39,163 nt of DNA from an uncultured Duganella sp. (GCA_946482335.1 CAMLRG010000026.1:1-39163), one strand, 5' to 3'. Counted from the stretch's first letter, positions 14,997-28,287 are shown. Notes: generated from the letters alone by a model not told the origin. Numbers and translations are program-made.

Positions 14997-16463
14997 TTAA
15001 GCAAACAGGCCGTGCAGGTACCAGCGCGTTTCGTCGCTGCCGGGCGTGCGTTCGCGGAATACCCAGTAGTAGGCATGGTCTTCACCCTCGGCAATGAAGT
15101 AGTCGCGCGCTTGCGTCTCGCTCCACCAGCCCGCTTCGATGCGCTCGGCCGTCGAGACCATGCGCAAGGGCGAGCAATAGAAGGGACGGTGGTCGCGCAT
15201 CAGCAGCTGGATCGGCTTGGGCAGCAGGAAGGCCGGGCGCGGCAAGGCACGCGGCGGCAATTGGGCCGCCACGTCGGCCGGACGCACTTTCTCGTGCAGC
15301 GGCACCCAGCGGTTGGCCACTTCGGGGCGGTAGTCGGCTTTCGGATAGGGTTGCAGCACATTGTCCGCCCCGAGCCGGGCCACCAGCACTTCGAACAAGC
15401 GCTGGCGGTCTTGCGGGCTGCCGCCCGGTTCGGGGAACAGCGAATCGCTGAGCGGCGCCATCGGCGCCACCTCGGCCGCTTCCAGCACCAGGCCGATGGC
15501 CGGCGCCGGCAATTCCACCTTGGCCAACCGTTCCTTGAGCAGGCGCACGATGTGCTCATCGCGCCAGGTGGGCTCGGCCAGCGTCACGTCCACCGGCGTG
15601 GGCGGGCAAGCCGCACGGCCGCGCTCATGCTCCAGCAGCAGGCGCAGGCGCGACACGGCGAACTGGTGGGCGCACAGCCAGCCGGTCAGCTGCTGCAGCA
15701 ACCGGCAGGCGCCCGCCAGCAGCAGATCCGTGTTGTCGATGCGGCCGAACAGTTCCAGTTTGGCCTGGAAGCTGGGCGGCGCTTCCAGCCAGACGTGCAT
15801 TTCGGGCGCCAGGCCTTGCGCGGCATCGAGCATGTCCAGCACTTCACTGCCGCAGCGGCGCTGCAAGCCGGGACGCGGCAGGCGCACCAAGTCGCCGATA
15901 GTGAGGCAGCCGATCCCGTCCAGCCAGCGCAGGTGGCGCTGCAGAGGCGGCAGCAAGCCGACCGGCAAGCGCTGCAGGCGGCGCAGCAGGCGGTCCAGCT
16001 TGAGGGTACGGCCGCCGCCCGCGCGCGCCAGCAGCCAGGCGCCGCGCGCCGTGGGCGCCACGCCCAGCACGCCGCTGAAACCGAGCTGGTGCAGGCTATG
16101 CCGCACCAGGCGGCACAGGCGGCGGATGCCGCCGAACAGGCGCAAACTGGCGCCCACGTCCAGCAGCAAGGTGGCCCCCTCGCCTTCGGCCACCTGGGGC
16201 GTGTACTGCAGCATGGCCATGGCGACCGCGTGCAGGGCTTCCTGTTCCAATGGCGGGGCGCGCTCGTGCATCTGGGCTTCCGGGGCCAGCATCAGGGCGC
16301 CGCTGCGGCGCATGCCGGGACGCACGCCCAGCAGATGGGCGCGGTACGACACCGCCAGCACGCCTTCCTGTTCCAGCACCACGGTGCACAGGTCATCCGA
16401 CCAGGGCGGGCAGAATACTTCGAGCGGTAGCCGGGGCAGGTATAGGCCGATCCACAGACGCAT
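14997..16463 (-). CDS. imuB: ImuB-like Y-family DNA polymerase homologue
   Basis: A 488-residue member of the Y-family polymerase fold that usually lacks catalytic acidic residues and acts as a beta-clamp-binding hub in the ImuA-ImuB-DnaE2 mutasome. The N-terminus MRLWIGLYLPRLPLEV, AHLLGVRPGMRRSGAL and the palm/thumb-like CLTIGDLVRLPRPGL segment are typical. The C-terminal third contains YYWVFRERTPG and W-rich stretches typical of ImuB. It overlaps imuA by 71 bases, indicating translational coupling. No dnaE2 follows; the next gene is a c-di-GMP protein 86 bases downstream. Confidence 0.88.
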   Translation of the reverse strand: MRLWIGLYLPRLPLEVFCPPWSDDLCTVVLEQEGVLAVSYRAHLLGVRPGMRRSGALMLAPEAQMHERAPPLEQEALHAVAMAMLQYTPQVAEGEGATLLLDVGASLRLFGGIRRLCRLVRHSLHQLGFSGVLGVAPTARGAWLLARAGGGRTLKLDRLLRRLQRLPVGLLPPLQRHLRWLDGIGCLTIGDLVRLPRPGLQRRCGSEVLDMLDAAQGLAPEMHVWLEAPPSFQAKLELFGRIDNTDLLLAGACRLLQQLTGWLCAHQFAVSRLRLLLEHERGRAACPPTPVDVTLAEPTWRDEHIVRLLKERLAKVELPAPAIGLVLEAAEVAPMAPLSDSLFPEPGGSPQDRQRLFEVLVARLGADNVLQPYPKADYRPEVANRWVPLHEKVRPADVAAQLPPRALPRPAFLLPKPIQLLMRDHRPFYCSPLRMVSTAERIEAGWWSETQARDYFIAEGEDHAYYWVFRERTPGSDETRWYLHGLFA

Positions 16464-17079
16464 GGCGTTGCAGCAAGGTTGGGGTTAATGGAAGGAACAG
16501 CGGCGTGTCGCGCTGCGGTCCGCGCCGTTTGACGAATTCGATATTGATGCCGCCGGGCGCCGGGCGCAGCGCCAGCCGCAGCGGCGCGGGCGAGGCATCC
16601 TGGGCGGCGGCAAGGGGCCGCAGCAGGAAGAACAGCGTTTCGCCGCACTGGGCCGCCAGGTGCAGGCGGCGCAGCGATTCGGTCCGGATATGCTGTTGCC
16701 ACAGCAGCAGCGCGCCGCAACTGCCGCTGCGCAGGACTTGCTCGGCCGCCCACAAGCTGTCGGCGGTTTTACCGGTGTTGCGGATCCACAGCAGTTGCTG
16801 TGGCGGCAAATCCAGCGCCAGGGTTTGCGGGGTGTACGGTGGTTGCACCAGCGCAACTGGACGCTTTTGGCTGGCCAGCGATGGTTGCAATAATCGCAAT
16901 TCACCAATGCCGGCTTGCGGCAAGAGCAATTCCGTCAGGACACCCACAGGCCAGCCCCCTCCCGGCAATTGGTGGGAGAACACTGGAATACCGGTATCCA
17001 CACAGGACGTGGCTCCCTTGCTGAGTTGGGAGGCCAGCCAGAGGGCCGGGTGCAGGGGTTGTGGGTCGAGGAGCGCCAT
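16393..17079 (-). CDS. imuA: ImuA (SulA/RecA-like mutasome subunit)
   Basis: A 228-residue RecA-fold relative that works with ImuB in SOS mutagenesis. Diagnostic segments are WPVGVLTELLLPQAGIGELRLL near the N-terminus, LPPQQLLWIR, DSLWAAEQVLRSGSCGALLLW and LRLALRPAPGGINIEFVKRRG near the end. It is the first gene of the imuAB unit. A LexA box lies 12 bases before its ATG, so it is SOS induced. The gene overlaps imuB. Confidence 0.88.
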   Translation of the reverse strand: MALLDPQPLHPALWLASQLSKGATSCVDTGIPVFSHQLPGGGWPVGVLTELLLPQAGIGELRLLQPSLASQKRPVALVQPPYTPQTLALDLPPQQLLWIRNTGKTADSLWAAEQVLRSGSCGALLLWQQHIRTESLRRLHLAAQCGETLFFLLRPLAAAQDASPAPLRLALRPAPGGINIEFVKRRGPQRDTPLFLPLTPTLLQRHASVDRPIPAPATARSILPALVG

Positions 17080-17091
17080 TTGCGGAAAATA

Positions 17092-17111
17092 CTGTATATG
17101 CGTACAGTATA
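17092..17111 (-). promoter_or_regulatory. LexA (SOS) box and -10 of imuAB
   Basis: CTGTATATGCGTACAG (17092-17107) is a perfect CTGT-N8-ACAG LexA operator. On the minus strand the -10 TATACT (17111-17106) overlaps one arm, and a weak -35 (TTTTCT) lies 17 bases upstream inside the 3' end of the neighbouring gene. LexA binding would directly block polymerase. Confidence 0.9.
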
Positions 17112-17114
17112 ATC

Positions 17115-18092
17115 CTATGGGCGCGCGGAGAAAACCTGTTTCAGCGTTTGGGCTTCCAACACCGCTTCACCCCACCGGGCAAGCTGCTCTGGACTGGCTT
17201 TGGCAAGGCGCTTCCTCACCGCCGGTGACAATGCACCAAAGCGGTGACCAAGCTGGCGCTCAAGCACTTCCGCCGCCCCTTCTTGCCGACCTTGAGCGAG
17301 ACCAAGCTTGATGCCACGCTTCTCCCCTCGCTTCTCACCTCGCTTCTCCCCTTTTTCAATCAACAATTGATCATATGGACTGAGCCATTCCATCTTGCGC
17401 CTCCTTTCAAGCCGTTTGATATTCCGCCACAACCGGAATTCCAATTCGGCCGGTAAGGCCAACAGCCAGCGGACGACCAGAAACAAATCAATAATACGCC
17501 GCTTACCCCATCCCCGTTCGTACAAAAGCCTGGTCAGGCGCCATAGCGCGGCATAGCGCGCTTCCGGCTTGCCACGCGTTTCTTGCGCCAGCAGATGCGC
17601 AGCCGTCACCCATTCAAAGATATTGCGTTCAAGCAGAAGTTCCTCAACCAGTTCCGCATACGCTTTGATATTCGCCACGGCAAACTTAATACCCATTTCG
17701 GTACCGAGCACGCTGATATGGAATGCGTCCTGACGCCAACGCTTGCCCGCATCAGCCAGAACCACCAAGCTTGCAACCGGCAGCCGATAGGCTTTGTACA
17801 GGCTGTAGTTGTAATCAAAAATGCGCTCCGCCAATTTGGGGTCGTGTTGCGCTTGCACTTCAATATGCAGCAAGATTTCTCGGCCATCGAGCAGAAAAAC
17901 GCAAATAAGCAAGTCGGCAATTAAGGTATGTGGACCGCTTCTTCGGCTACCCTCGTTGATCTCCTTGTCGCACAAGCGTGGCGGGCGGCGCCAATCGATC
18001 ATTTCCCAACACTGCGGAAAGAAGAAGGCGCAGAAATCTGCCAGATTGCGCTTGAGCGCCCACTTCCAAGGGGAGTCGTAGTGATCGGCCAT
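17115..18092 (-). CDS. PD-(D/E)XK/Rpn-like protein with DUF4351 C-terminus
   Basis: A 325-residue protein of the Rpn/PDDEXK transposase-associated nuclease type. The N-terminal half has TLIADLLICVFL, the acidic position in GREILLHIEVQAQHD (the E-x-Q of the nuclease core) and FDYNYSLYKAYRLPVASLVVLAD. A low-complexity linker contains three GEKR-type repeats, and the C-terminal 50 residues match DUF4351 (LERQLGHRFGALSPAV then LARWGEAVLEAQTLKQVF). Base composition is poorer in GC than its neighbours, suggesting lateral acquisition. Its stop lies only seven bases from the imuAB LexA box, so part of the imuAB promoter is inside its coding sequence. The biological role of such proteins is unsettled. 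Confidence 0.8.
   Translation of the reverse strand: MADHYDSPWKWALKRNLADFCAFFFPQCWEMIDWRRPPRLCDKEINEGSRRSGPHTLIADLLICVFLLDGREILLHIEVQAQHDPKLAERIFDYNYSLYKAYRLPVASLVVLADAGKRWRQDAFHISVLGTEMGIKFAVANIKAYAELVEELLLERNIFEWVTAAHLLAQETRGKPEARYAALWRLTRLLYERGWGKRRIIDLFLVVRWLLALPAELEFRLWRNIKRLERRRKMEWLSPYDQLLIEKGEKRGEKRGEKRGIKLGLAQGRQEGAAEVLERQLGHRFGALSPAVRKRLAKASPEQLARWGEAVLEAQTLKQVFSARP
17317..17352. repeat. Three 12-base tandem repeats
   Basis: The unit CGCTTCTC(C/A)CCT occurs three times head to tail inside the DUF4351 gene and encodes the GEKR/EKRG-type repeat of its linker. Copy number of such in-frame repeats commonly varies between strains. Confidence 0.85.
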
Positions 18093-18205
18093 TAGCTCAG
18101 CCTAATGGCGCGTGCGGGATGCCGCTATCGGTTTGCGCAAGAAATATCTGCGTCATCGCCCCGCTGGTAGAATCGGCAATATTGCCAACTTAACTTCCCA
18201 GAGCC

Positions 18206-19441
18206 ATGCAACTGATCGGCGCCGTCCTGTTTGCCCTCGCTTTACTGCACACCTTCAGCGCGAAAGCGTTCGAGCGCTTGGCGCATAAGGTCCCGCGCCA
18301 TCGCGGCTTGCTGCATTTGCTGGGCAAAGTGGAAGTGGTGTTCGGTTTCTGGGCCATGGTGCTGCTGGTGGTGATGGCCGTCGTGGCGGGGCCGCAGAAC
18401 GCGATCGCTTATGCGGAAACGCAGCAGTACACCGAGCCGCTGTTCGTCTTTGTGGTGATGGTGGTGGCGGCATCGCGGCCGGTGCTGGACTTCGTGCAGC
18501 GCCTGGTCGACACGCTGGCGCGCGGCCGCCCCTTGCTGCAAGCGTGGATGGGGCTTGCGCTGGTGCCGCTGGCCGGCTCGCTGATCACCGAACCGGCGGC
18601 GATGACACTGGCCGCGCTGATGCTGGCGCCGCAAATCTTCCGCGACGGCGTGCCCGAGTGGCAGAAGTACGGCGCGCTCGGCGTGCTGTTCGTCAACGTG
18701 TCGATTGGCGGAACGCTGACTGCCTACGCCGCGCCTCCGGTGTTGATGGTGGCGGCGACCTGGCAGTGGGACAGCGCCTTCATGGCTGCCCACTTCGGCT
18801 GGAAAGCCACGCTGGCGGTAATCGTCAACGCGACGGCCATCACCTGGCTGCTGCGCGGGCACCTGCGCAACCGCTCCAGCGACGGCTCGCCTGCGCTGAC
18901 GGCACGCGCACCAGCGCCGCTGTGGACCAGCATCATCCACCTGGCATTCCTGGCTGCCGTGGTGGTGCTGGCACACCATCCCGTGCTGTTCCTCGGCCTG
19001 CTCCTGTTTTTCCTTGGCTTCACCAGCGCCTATCCGCAGCACCAGTCGCCGCTGATCTTGAAGGAAGCCTTGCTGGTCGGTTTCTTCCTGGCAGGCCTGG
19101 TCGTACTGGGCAGCATGCAGCAATGGTGGCTGCAACCGATTGTCGAAAGCCTGCAGCCGGTGGCCCTGTTCTTCGGCGCCATGGGCTTGACTGCCATCAC
19201 CGACAACGCCGCCCTCACCTATCTCGGCTCGCTGATCGACGGCATCACGCCGCAAGCGCAATACATGCTGGTGGCAGGCGCCGTGGCCGGCGGCGGCCTG
19301 ACGGTGATCGCCAACGCACCGAATCCTGCCGGTGTCGCGCTGCTGCGAAAAGGATTCCGCGACGAATCAATCGGCGCCCTCGGCTTGCTGGCGGGCGCCC
19401 TGGCGCCGACTGCTGTTGCAGCCCTCGCATTCTTCTTGTAG
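18206..19441 (+). CDS. Putative Na+/H+ antiporter family membrane protein
   Basis: A 411-residue polytopic inner-membrane protein with roughly ten hydrophobic segments, beginning with MQLIGAVLFALALLHTFSAKAFE. Conserved-looking polar stretches in membrane regions include SLITEPAAMTLAALML, FVNVSIGGTLTAYAAPPVLM, AITDNAALTYLGSL and VIANAPNPAGVALL, the pattern of the putative Na+/H+ antiporter family (PF07399 type) within the ion-transporter superfamily. Ion specificity is untested. A perfect palindrome GGCAATATTGCC (18175-18186) lies 20 bases before the ATG and may be an operator. The gene is divergent from the DUF4351 gene and appears monocistronic. Confidence 0.82.
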   Translation: MQLIGAVLFALALLHTFSAKAFERLAHKVPRHRGLLHLLGKVEVVFGFWAMVLLVVMAVVAGPQNAIAYAETQQYTEPLFVFVVMVVAASRPVLDFVQRLVDTLARGRPLLQAWMGLALVPLAGSLITEPAAMTLAALMLAPQIFRDGVPEWQKYGALGVLFVNVSIGGTLTAYAAPPVLMVAATWQWDSAFMAAHFGWKATLAVIVNATAITWLLRGHLRNRSSDGSPALTARAPAPLWTSIIHLAFLAAVVVLAHHPVLFLGLLLFFLGFTSAYPQHQSPLILKEALLVGFFLAGLVVLGSMQQWWLQPIVESLQPVALFFGAMGLTAITDNAALTYLGSLIDGITPQAQYMLVAGAVAGGGLTVIANAPNPAGVALLRKGFRDESIGALGLLAGALAPTAVAALAFFL

Positions 19442-19531
19442 GACAAGGCCGCGCTAGCGTAGCGCGCGCCTTGCGCACGCGGCTTACGCTATTCTGGTTC
19501 ACATCCCGTTCACACCAATGAGGAGACCAGA

Positions 19532-20062
19532 ATGAGCTATCTAGACCGCGACAAATTCGGCATCTATCGCGACCGCGACGATAACGATGGGCCAGGTCCG
19601 CGCCTGATGGGCGCCGATACGCTGATGGGCGAAGACGTCTATAACCGCCAGGAAGAGGATCTCGGCGACATCAAGGAAATCATGCTCGACATGCAGACCG
19701 GCCAGATTGCCTATGCTGTGCTGTCCTTCGGCGGCGTGCTGGGCATGGGCGACAAGCTGTTTGCCGTGCCATGGCAGGCATTGCAGCTCGACACGGTGAA
19801 CAAACGTTTCATACTGGACTGCACCAAGGAAAAACTGGAGAATGCGCCGGGCTTCGACAAGGACCGCTGGCCCGACATGGCAAGCCCCGAATTCGGCACG
19901 CAGATCCATAATTTCTACGGCACCACCGCCACCGGCATGCGTACCTCGACCGGCAGCGTGATGGGTTCCGGCACCAGCACCATGCAAAGCGGCTCGACCA
20001 CCGGCAGCAGTTACAGTGGCGGCTCGACCGGCAGCGAGAGCGGCAGCAAAGGCAATTACTGA
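19532..20062 (+). CDS. PRC-barrel domain protein
   Basis: A 176-residue soluble protein. Residues about 25-105 form a PRC barrel: GADTLMGEDVYNRQEEDLGDIKEIMLDMQTGQIAYAVLSF, then FAVPWQALQLD. The last 45 residues are rich in Ser, Thr and Gly and probably disordered. PRC-barrel proteins of this kind are often stress associated in proteobacteria, but the function is not established. GAGGAG about seven bases before the ATG is a strong ribosome binding site, which suggests high expression. Confidence 0.88.
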   Translation: MSYLDRDKFGIYRDRDDNDGPGPRLMGADTLMGEDVYNRQEEDLGDIKEIMLDMQTGQIAYAVLSFGGVLGMGDKLFAVPWQALQLDTVNKRFILDCTKEKLENAPGFDKDRWPDMASPEFGTQIHNFYGTTATGMRTSTGSVMGSGTSTMQSGSTTGSSYSGGSTGSESGSKGNY

Positions 20063-20117
20063 TTGGCAGGAATTGACGGTTTTGTGTCAGTTACCGCAGT
20101 AGCACAGGGCAGATAAT

Positions 20118-20139
20118 CGGCTGGTGTATTAACCAGCCG
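20118..20139. other. Perfect 8-bp inverted repeat before the DJ-1-like gene
   Basis: CGGCTGGT and ACCAGCCG are separated by six bases, and the hairpin ends seven bases before the ATG at 20147. There is no T tract, so it is not a standard terminator. It could be an operator (for example for the GlxA-type regulator encoded downstream) or a translational hairpin. Confidence 0.5.
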
Positions 20140-20146
20140 AACTGCC

Positions 20147-21181
20147 ATGCGTAAATTACTTGCCTTATTTTTCTGCCTCATCGCAAGCGCGGCTTGCGCC
20201 GGCGAACGCCCTGTCATCGCCATCCTCGGCGACAGCGTTTCAACCGAAATCACCGACTTCCTGTTGCCTTACGGCGTGCTACAGCGTACCGATGCCGCAC
20301 AGGTGCTGGCCGTCGCCATCGAACCAGGCAGCACCATCACCATGAACACCGGCCTGCGCGTGCAGCCGGACCTGGATGCCGCAGCCTTCGACCAGCGCTA
20401 TCCCACGGGCGCACACTATGTGATCGTGCCGGCCATGCAGCGCCACGCCCACCCGCCTATGCTGGCCTGGCTGCAGGCACAGGCGGCCAAGGGCGCCACC
20501 ATCGTCAGTATCTGCGATGGCGCACTGGTCCTGGCCAACAGCGGCTTGCTGAAAGGCCGGCGCGGCACCGCGCACTGGGCCACCCACCAATACAGGGTCG
20601 ACCAATACCCGGAGACCGAATGGCTGTCCAATGTGCGCTATGTGGTGGACGGCAAGGTCATTTCAAGCGCCGGCATCAGCGCAGCCATGCCGGTGTCCCT
20701 GGCGCTGGTCGAAGCCATCGCCGGCCCCGGCAAGGCCGCCGCTGTTGCCGCGGAGCTGGGCGTGGACGATTGGAGCAGCAAACATGACAGCAGCGGCTAT
20801 GCGCCGGAATTCGGCCGCAACCTGAACGTCTGGCTCACGCATTACACGGACCGCTGGTTCCACTCGGTACAGCCGGTCGGGTTGCCGCTGGCAGCAGGTT
20901 TCGATGAAATCGCCCTGGCGTACACCAGTGATGCCTATCAGCGCACCCACCGTAGCCGGGTGCTCGCTGTCGCTGCCGGCGAAGGCCCGCTGGCCAGCCG
21001 CTTCGGCTTGAAGATCCTGCCCGACCGCGTGGCTGGCAGTGCCGACGCGCCTGCGGCAATGCTGCCGGCTCTCGACAGTACCCTCGACCAGGTGCTGGAG
21101 CGGATCGCCAAGGCATTCGGCGCCCGCACTGCCCATCGCATTGCACTGGAATTTGAGTACCCGGGCTACCCGCTGAGGTAA
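20147..21181 (+). CDS. Exported DJ-1/PfpI-family protein
   Basis: A 344-residue protein with a signal peptide (1-18, ending ACA-GE; the SAAC before it could alternatively be a weak lipobox). Residues about 20-200 form a class I glutamine amidotransferase-like DJ-1/PfpI domain with a nucleophile-elbow cysteine, Cys123, in IVSICDGALVLANSGLL. The remaining ~140 residues match no domain I recognise. Its core is similar to that of the downstream GlxA regulator (CDGALVLANSGLLKGRRG versus CTGAFMLAATGLLDGRRV). The next gene begins nine bases after its stop, so the two probably form an operon and arose from related domains. Function unknown; a periplasmic sensing or stress role is possible. Confidence 0.82.
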   Translation: MRKLLALFFCLIASAACAGERPVIAILGDSVSTEITDFLLPYGVLQRTDAAQVLAVAIEPGSTITMNTGLRVQPDLDAAAFDQRYPTGAHYVIVPAMQRHAHPPMLAWLQAQAAKGATIVSICDGALVLANSGLLKGRRGTAHWATHQYRVDQYPETEWLSNVRYVVDGKVISSAGISAAMPVSLALVEAIAGPGKAAAVAAELGVDDWSSKHDSSGYAPEFGRNLNVWLTHYTDRWFHSVQPVGLPLAAGFDEIALAYTSDAYQRTHRSRVLAVAAGEGPLASRFGLKILPDRVAGSADAPAAMLPALDSTLDQVLERIAKAFGARTAHRIALEFEYPGYPLR

Positions 21182-22157
21182 ACTGGCGGCATGCCGCCAC
21201 CACGCCCTTGCCGCATCGTCCTGCTTGCCTACGACGACATGAACTTGCTGGACCTGACCGGCCCGCTGCAAGCCTTCGCCAGCGCAGCCCGCCGCCATTC
21301 CGGTGGCGGGTTGCCCTTGTATGACACCGTGGTGGCCTCCGCGGCAGGCGGCATGGTCACCAGCAGCTCGGGCCTCGCCTTCGCCACCACAGCTGTTGCG
21401 GCACTGGACGGTGCATCCATCGACACCTTGCTGGTCCCCGGCGGCTGCGCGGGCGACACTTACCACGCCCCAGCGGCGCTGGTGGACTGGATACGCCGGC
21501 GCGCGCCCCATGTGCGGCGCCTGGCCTCGGTCTGCACCGGCGCCTTCATGCTGGCTGCCACCGGCCTGCTGGACGGCCGCCGCGTGGCGACGCACTGGGA
21601 ATGGGCCGCCAAGCTGCGCAAGCTGCATCCGGCACTGACCGTCGACGAAGACAAGATCTACATCCGCGATGGCCAACTATGGTCGTCGGCCGGCGTGAGC
21701 GCCGGCATCGACCTGGCACTGGCACTGATCGAGGAAGACTATGGCCACCGCGTCGCCATCGAAACTGCACGACAGATGGTGGTATTCATGAAACGCGCCG
21801 GCGGGCAATCGCAGTTCAGCACTCCGCTGGCGGCGCAAGCGCGCGAGGGCGGCCGCTTCGCAGAGCTGCATGCCTGGATGGCCGCCAACCTGGACTCTGA
21901 CTTGTGCGTGGAGCGCCTGGCGGAGCAGGCGCGCATGAGTACGCGCACCTTCGCGCGCGCTTATGTGGCGCAAACGGGTTCGACCCCGGCTGCCATGGTG
22001 GCAAGTATGCGGCTGGAGGCGGCACGCCGTGCGCTGGAAGACACGCGGCAGCCAATCAAGACGATTGCAGCGGCCACCGGACATGGCAGCGAGCAGAACC
22101 TGCGCCGCGTGTTCCAGCGCCGCCTCGGCACCAGCCCCGGCGAATACCGTGCCCGCT

Positions 22158-26546
<4,389 letters not shown>

Positions 26547-26581
26547 CGTTTTTTGCGTAGTTTGGGCGCGAAAACCGCGCA

Positions 26582-26597
26582 GCGCATTATAATGCGC
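26582..26597. promoter_or_regulatory. Palindromic shared -10 of hrpA and argA
   Basis: GCGCATTATAATGCGC is a perfect 16-base palindrome, so both strands carry an exact TATAAT within the same eight bases. For argA the predicted start site (about 26600) lies at or within three bases of the ATG at 26603; for hrpA the leader would be about 30 bases. No good -35 was found for either direction. Confidence 0.55.
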
Positions 26598-26602
26598 GGA
26601 TA

Positions 26603-27913
26603 ATGGAAAACCCTATCCAATTCGTCTCCTGGCTGCGCTCCGTCGCGCCCTACGTCCACGCCTTCCGCGGCAAGACTTTCGTGGTCGCCTTCCCTGGTGA
26701 ACTGGTCGCCGCCGGCGCCCTGCCGGTGCTGGCGCACGACTTGTCGCTGCTGCATGCGCTGGATATCAACGTCACCGTGGTCTACGGCTCGCGGCCGCAG
26801 GTCGCCGAGCAGCTCGCGCTGCGAAACGTGGAAGGCCGCTTCCACAACGGCGTGCGCATCACCGACACGGCCGCCATGGAATGCGCCAAGGAAGCCGCCG
26901 GCGAACTGCGCCTCGATATCGAAGCGGCGTTCAGCCAGGGCTTGCCGAATACGCCGATGTCGCATGCCGCGATCCGTATCATTTCCGGCAACTTCATCAC
27001 CGCCCGCCCGCTGGGCGTGATCGACGGCGTCGATTTCGAACTGACCGGCCTGACCCGCAAGGTGGACGCGGAAACCATCCACTCCATCATGGGTTCGGAC
27101 GGCGTGGTGCTGCTGTCGCCACTGGGCTTCTCCCCGACCGGCGAAACCTTCAACCTGACCATGGAAGACGTGGCCTGCACCGCCGCCATCGCCCTGCACG
27201 CCGACAAGCTGGTGTTCATCACCGAAACGGCGATGATGCAGGATGCCGCCGGCGTCGACATCCGCGAACTGTCTTCGCACCAGGCGGAAGCCGTGCTGCA
27301 GGCGGGTTTCCTGCCCGACGCCACGGCCTACTACCTGAAGCATTGCGTCAAGGCCTGCAACAATGGCGTCGAACGTTCGCATATCGTGCCCTTCGCCATG
27401 GATGGCTCGGCCCTGCTGGAACTGTTCACCCACGATGGCGTGGGCACCATGATCTCGCACGAGAACCTGGAATCGCTGCGCCCGGCCACCATCGAAGACG
27501 TGGGCGGCATCATCAAGCTGATCGAGCCGCTGGAAGCCGACGGCACCCTGGTCAAGCGCGGCCGCGAACTGATCGAACGCGAAATCGAAATGTTCTCGGT
27601 CATCGAGCACGATGGCGTGATCTTCGGCTGCGCGGCGCTGTACGTCTTCCCCGAGGAAAAGATGGCCGAAATGGCATGCCTGACCGTCAACCCCGACGTG
27701 CAAGCCCAAGGCGACGGCGAGCGTATCCTCAAGCACATGGAAAACCGCGCGCGGGCGCAGGGCATCAGCAAGCTGTTCGTGCTGACCACCCGCACCGCGC
27801 ACTGGTTCATCAAGCGCGGCTTCATCCCCGCCACGGTGGACGCGCTGCCGAAAGACCGCCAGCGCCTCTACAACTGGCAGCGCAAGTCGCAAGTCTTGAT
27901 CAAGACCTTATAA
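26603..27913 (+). CDS. argA: N-acetylglutamate synthase (ArgA)
   Basis: A 436-residue enzyme that makes N-acetylglutamate from glutamate and acetyl-CoA, the first step of arginine synthesis. The N-terminal amino-acid-kinase-like domain (about 15-280; VVAFPGELVAAGALPVLAHDLSLLHALDI, VTVVYGSRPQV) binds arginine for feedback inhibition. The GNAT domain (about 290-436) has AEMACLTVNPDVQAQGDGERIL, the acetyl-CoA pyrophosphate loop. Start fixed by the family N-terminus MENPIQFVSWLRSVAPY. No Shine-Dalgarno is visible and the -10 is eight bases away, so the mRNA may be leaderless. Divergent from hrpA and followed 24 bases later by yggX. Confidence 0.96.
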   Translation: MENPIQFVSWLRSVAPYVHAFRGKTFVVAFPGELVAAGALPVLAHDLSLLHALDINVTVVYGSRPQVAEQLALRNVEGRFHNGVRITDTAAMECAKEAAGELRLDIEAAFSQGLPNTPMSHAAIRIISGNFITARPLGVIDGVDFELTGLTRKVDAETIHSIMGSDGVVLLSPLGFSPTGETFNLTMEDVACTAAIALHADKLVFITETAMMQDAAGVDIRELSSHQAEAVLQAGFLPDATAYYLKHCVKACNNGVERSHIVPFAMDGSALLELFTHDGVGTMISHENLESLRPATIEDVGGIIKLIEPLEADGTLVKRGRELIEREIEMFSVIEHDGVIFGCAALYVFPEEKMAEMACLTVNPDVQAQGDGERILKHMENRARAQGISKLFVLTTRTAHWFIKRGFIPATVDALPKDRQRLYNWQRKSQVLIKTL

Positions 27914-27937
27914 TCGATTTTTTTAGGAGCACCGAAG

Positions 27938-28210
27938 ATGGCCCGTACCGTCCACTGCATCAAACTGAACAAGGAAGCCGAAGGCCTGGACTTCCCGCCT
28001 TACCCGGGCGAGCTGGGCAAGCGTATTTACGAATCCGTATCCAAGGAAGCCTGGGCCGCCTGGCTCAAGCACCAGACCATGCTGGTCAATGAAAACCGCC
28101 TGAACCTGGCGGATGTGCGCGCGCGCAAGTACCTGGCGGCGCAGATGGAGAAGCATTTCTTCGGCGAAGGCGCGGACCAGGCGGCTGGTTATGTGCCGCC
28201 TAGCGCTTAA
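27938..28210 (+). CDS. yggX: Fe(2+)-trafficking/oxidative-damage protection protein YggX
   Basis: A 90-residue protein that protects iron-sulfur clusters from oxidation and is linked to iron trafficking. It has the conserved start [17 protein letters not shown] with Cys7, then [16 protein letters not shown] and [23 protein letters not shown] lies nine bases before the ATG. It may be co-transcribed with argA (24-base gap) or use a TATAAT (27909-27914) that spans the argA stop codon; no -35 was seen. A palindromic repeat after the stop may end the transcript. Confidence 0.95.
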   Translation: MARTVHCIKLNKEAEGLDFPPYPGELGKRIYESVSKEAWAAWLKHQTMLVNENRLNLADVRARKYLAAQMEKHFFGEGADQAAGYVPPSA

Positions 28211-28223
28211 GCAAAACCGCTAG

Positions 28224-28274
28224 AACCGGCACACCGGGGGTCAGACCCAAGGGTCTGACCCCGCCTTACCGGTT
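28224..28274. repeat. Dispersed palindromic repeat, copy 2
   Basis: Outer arms AACCGG (28224-28229) and CCGGTT (28269-28274) enclose the near-perfect inverted arms GGGGTCAGACCC (28237-28248) and GGGTCTGACCCC (28251-28262) with an AA loop. It lies between the convergent yggX and lipoprotein genes, where it could act as a bidirectional terminator or RNA stabiliser. It is the second copy of the element at 8982-9037. Confidence 0.8.
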
Positions 28275-28287
28275 TATCCTTACTAAG

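Noticed and set aside
17317..17352. Short tandem repeat as a CRISPR or VNTR array
   Set aside because: Units are 12 bases, directly adjacent with no spacers, and in frame within a coding sequence; it is simply an encoded GEKR-type linker.
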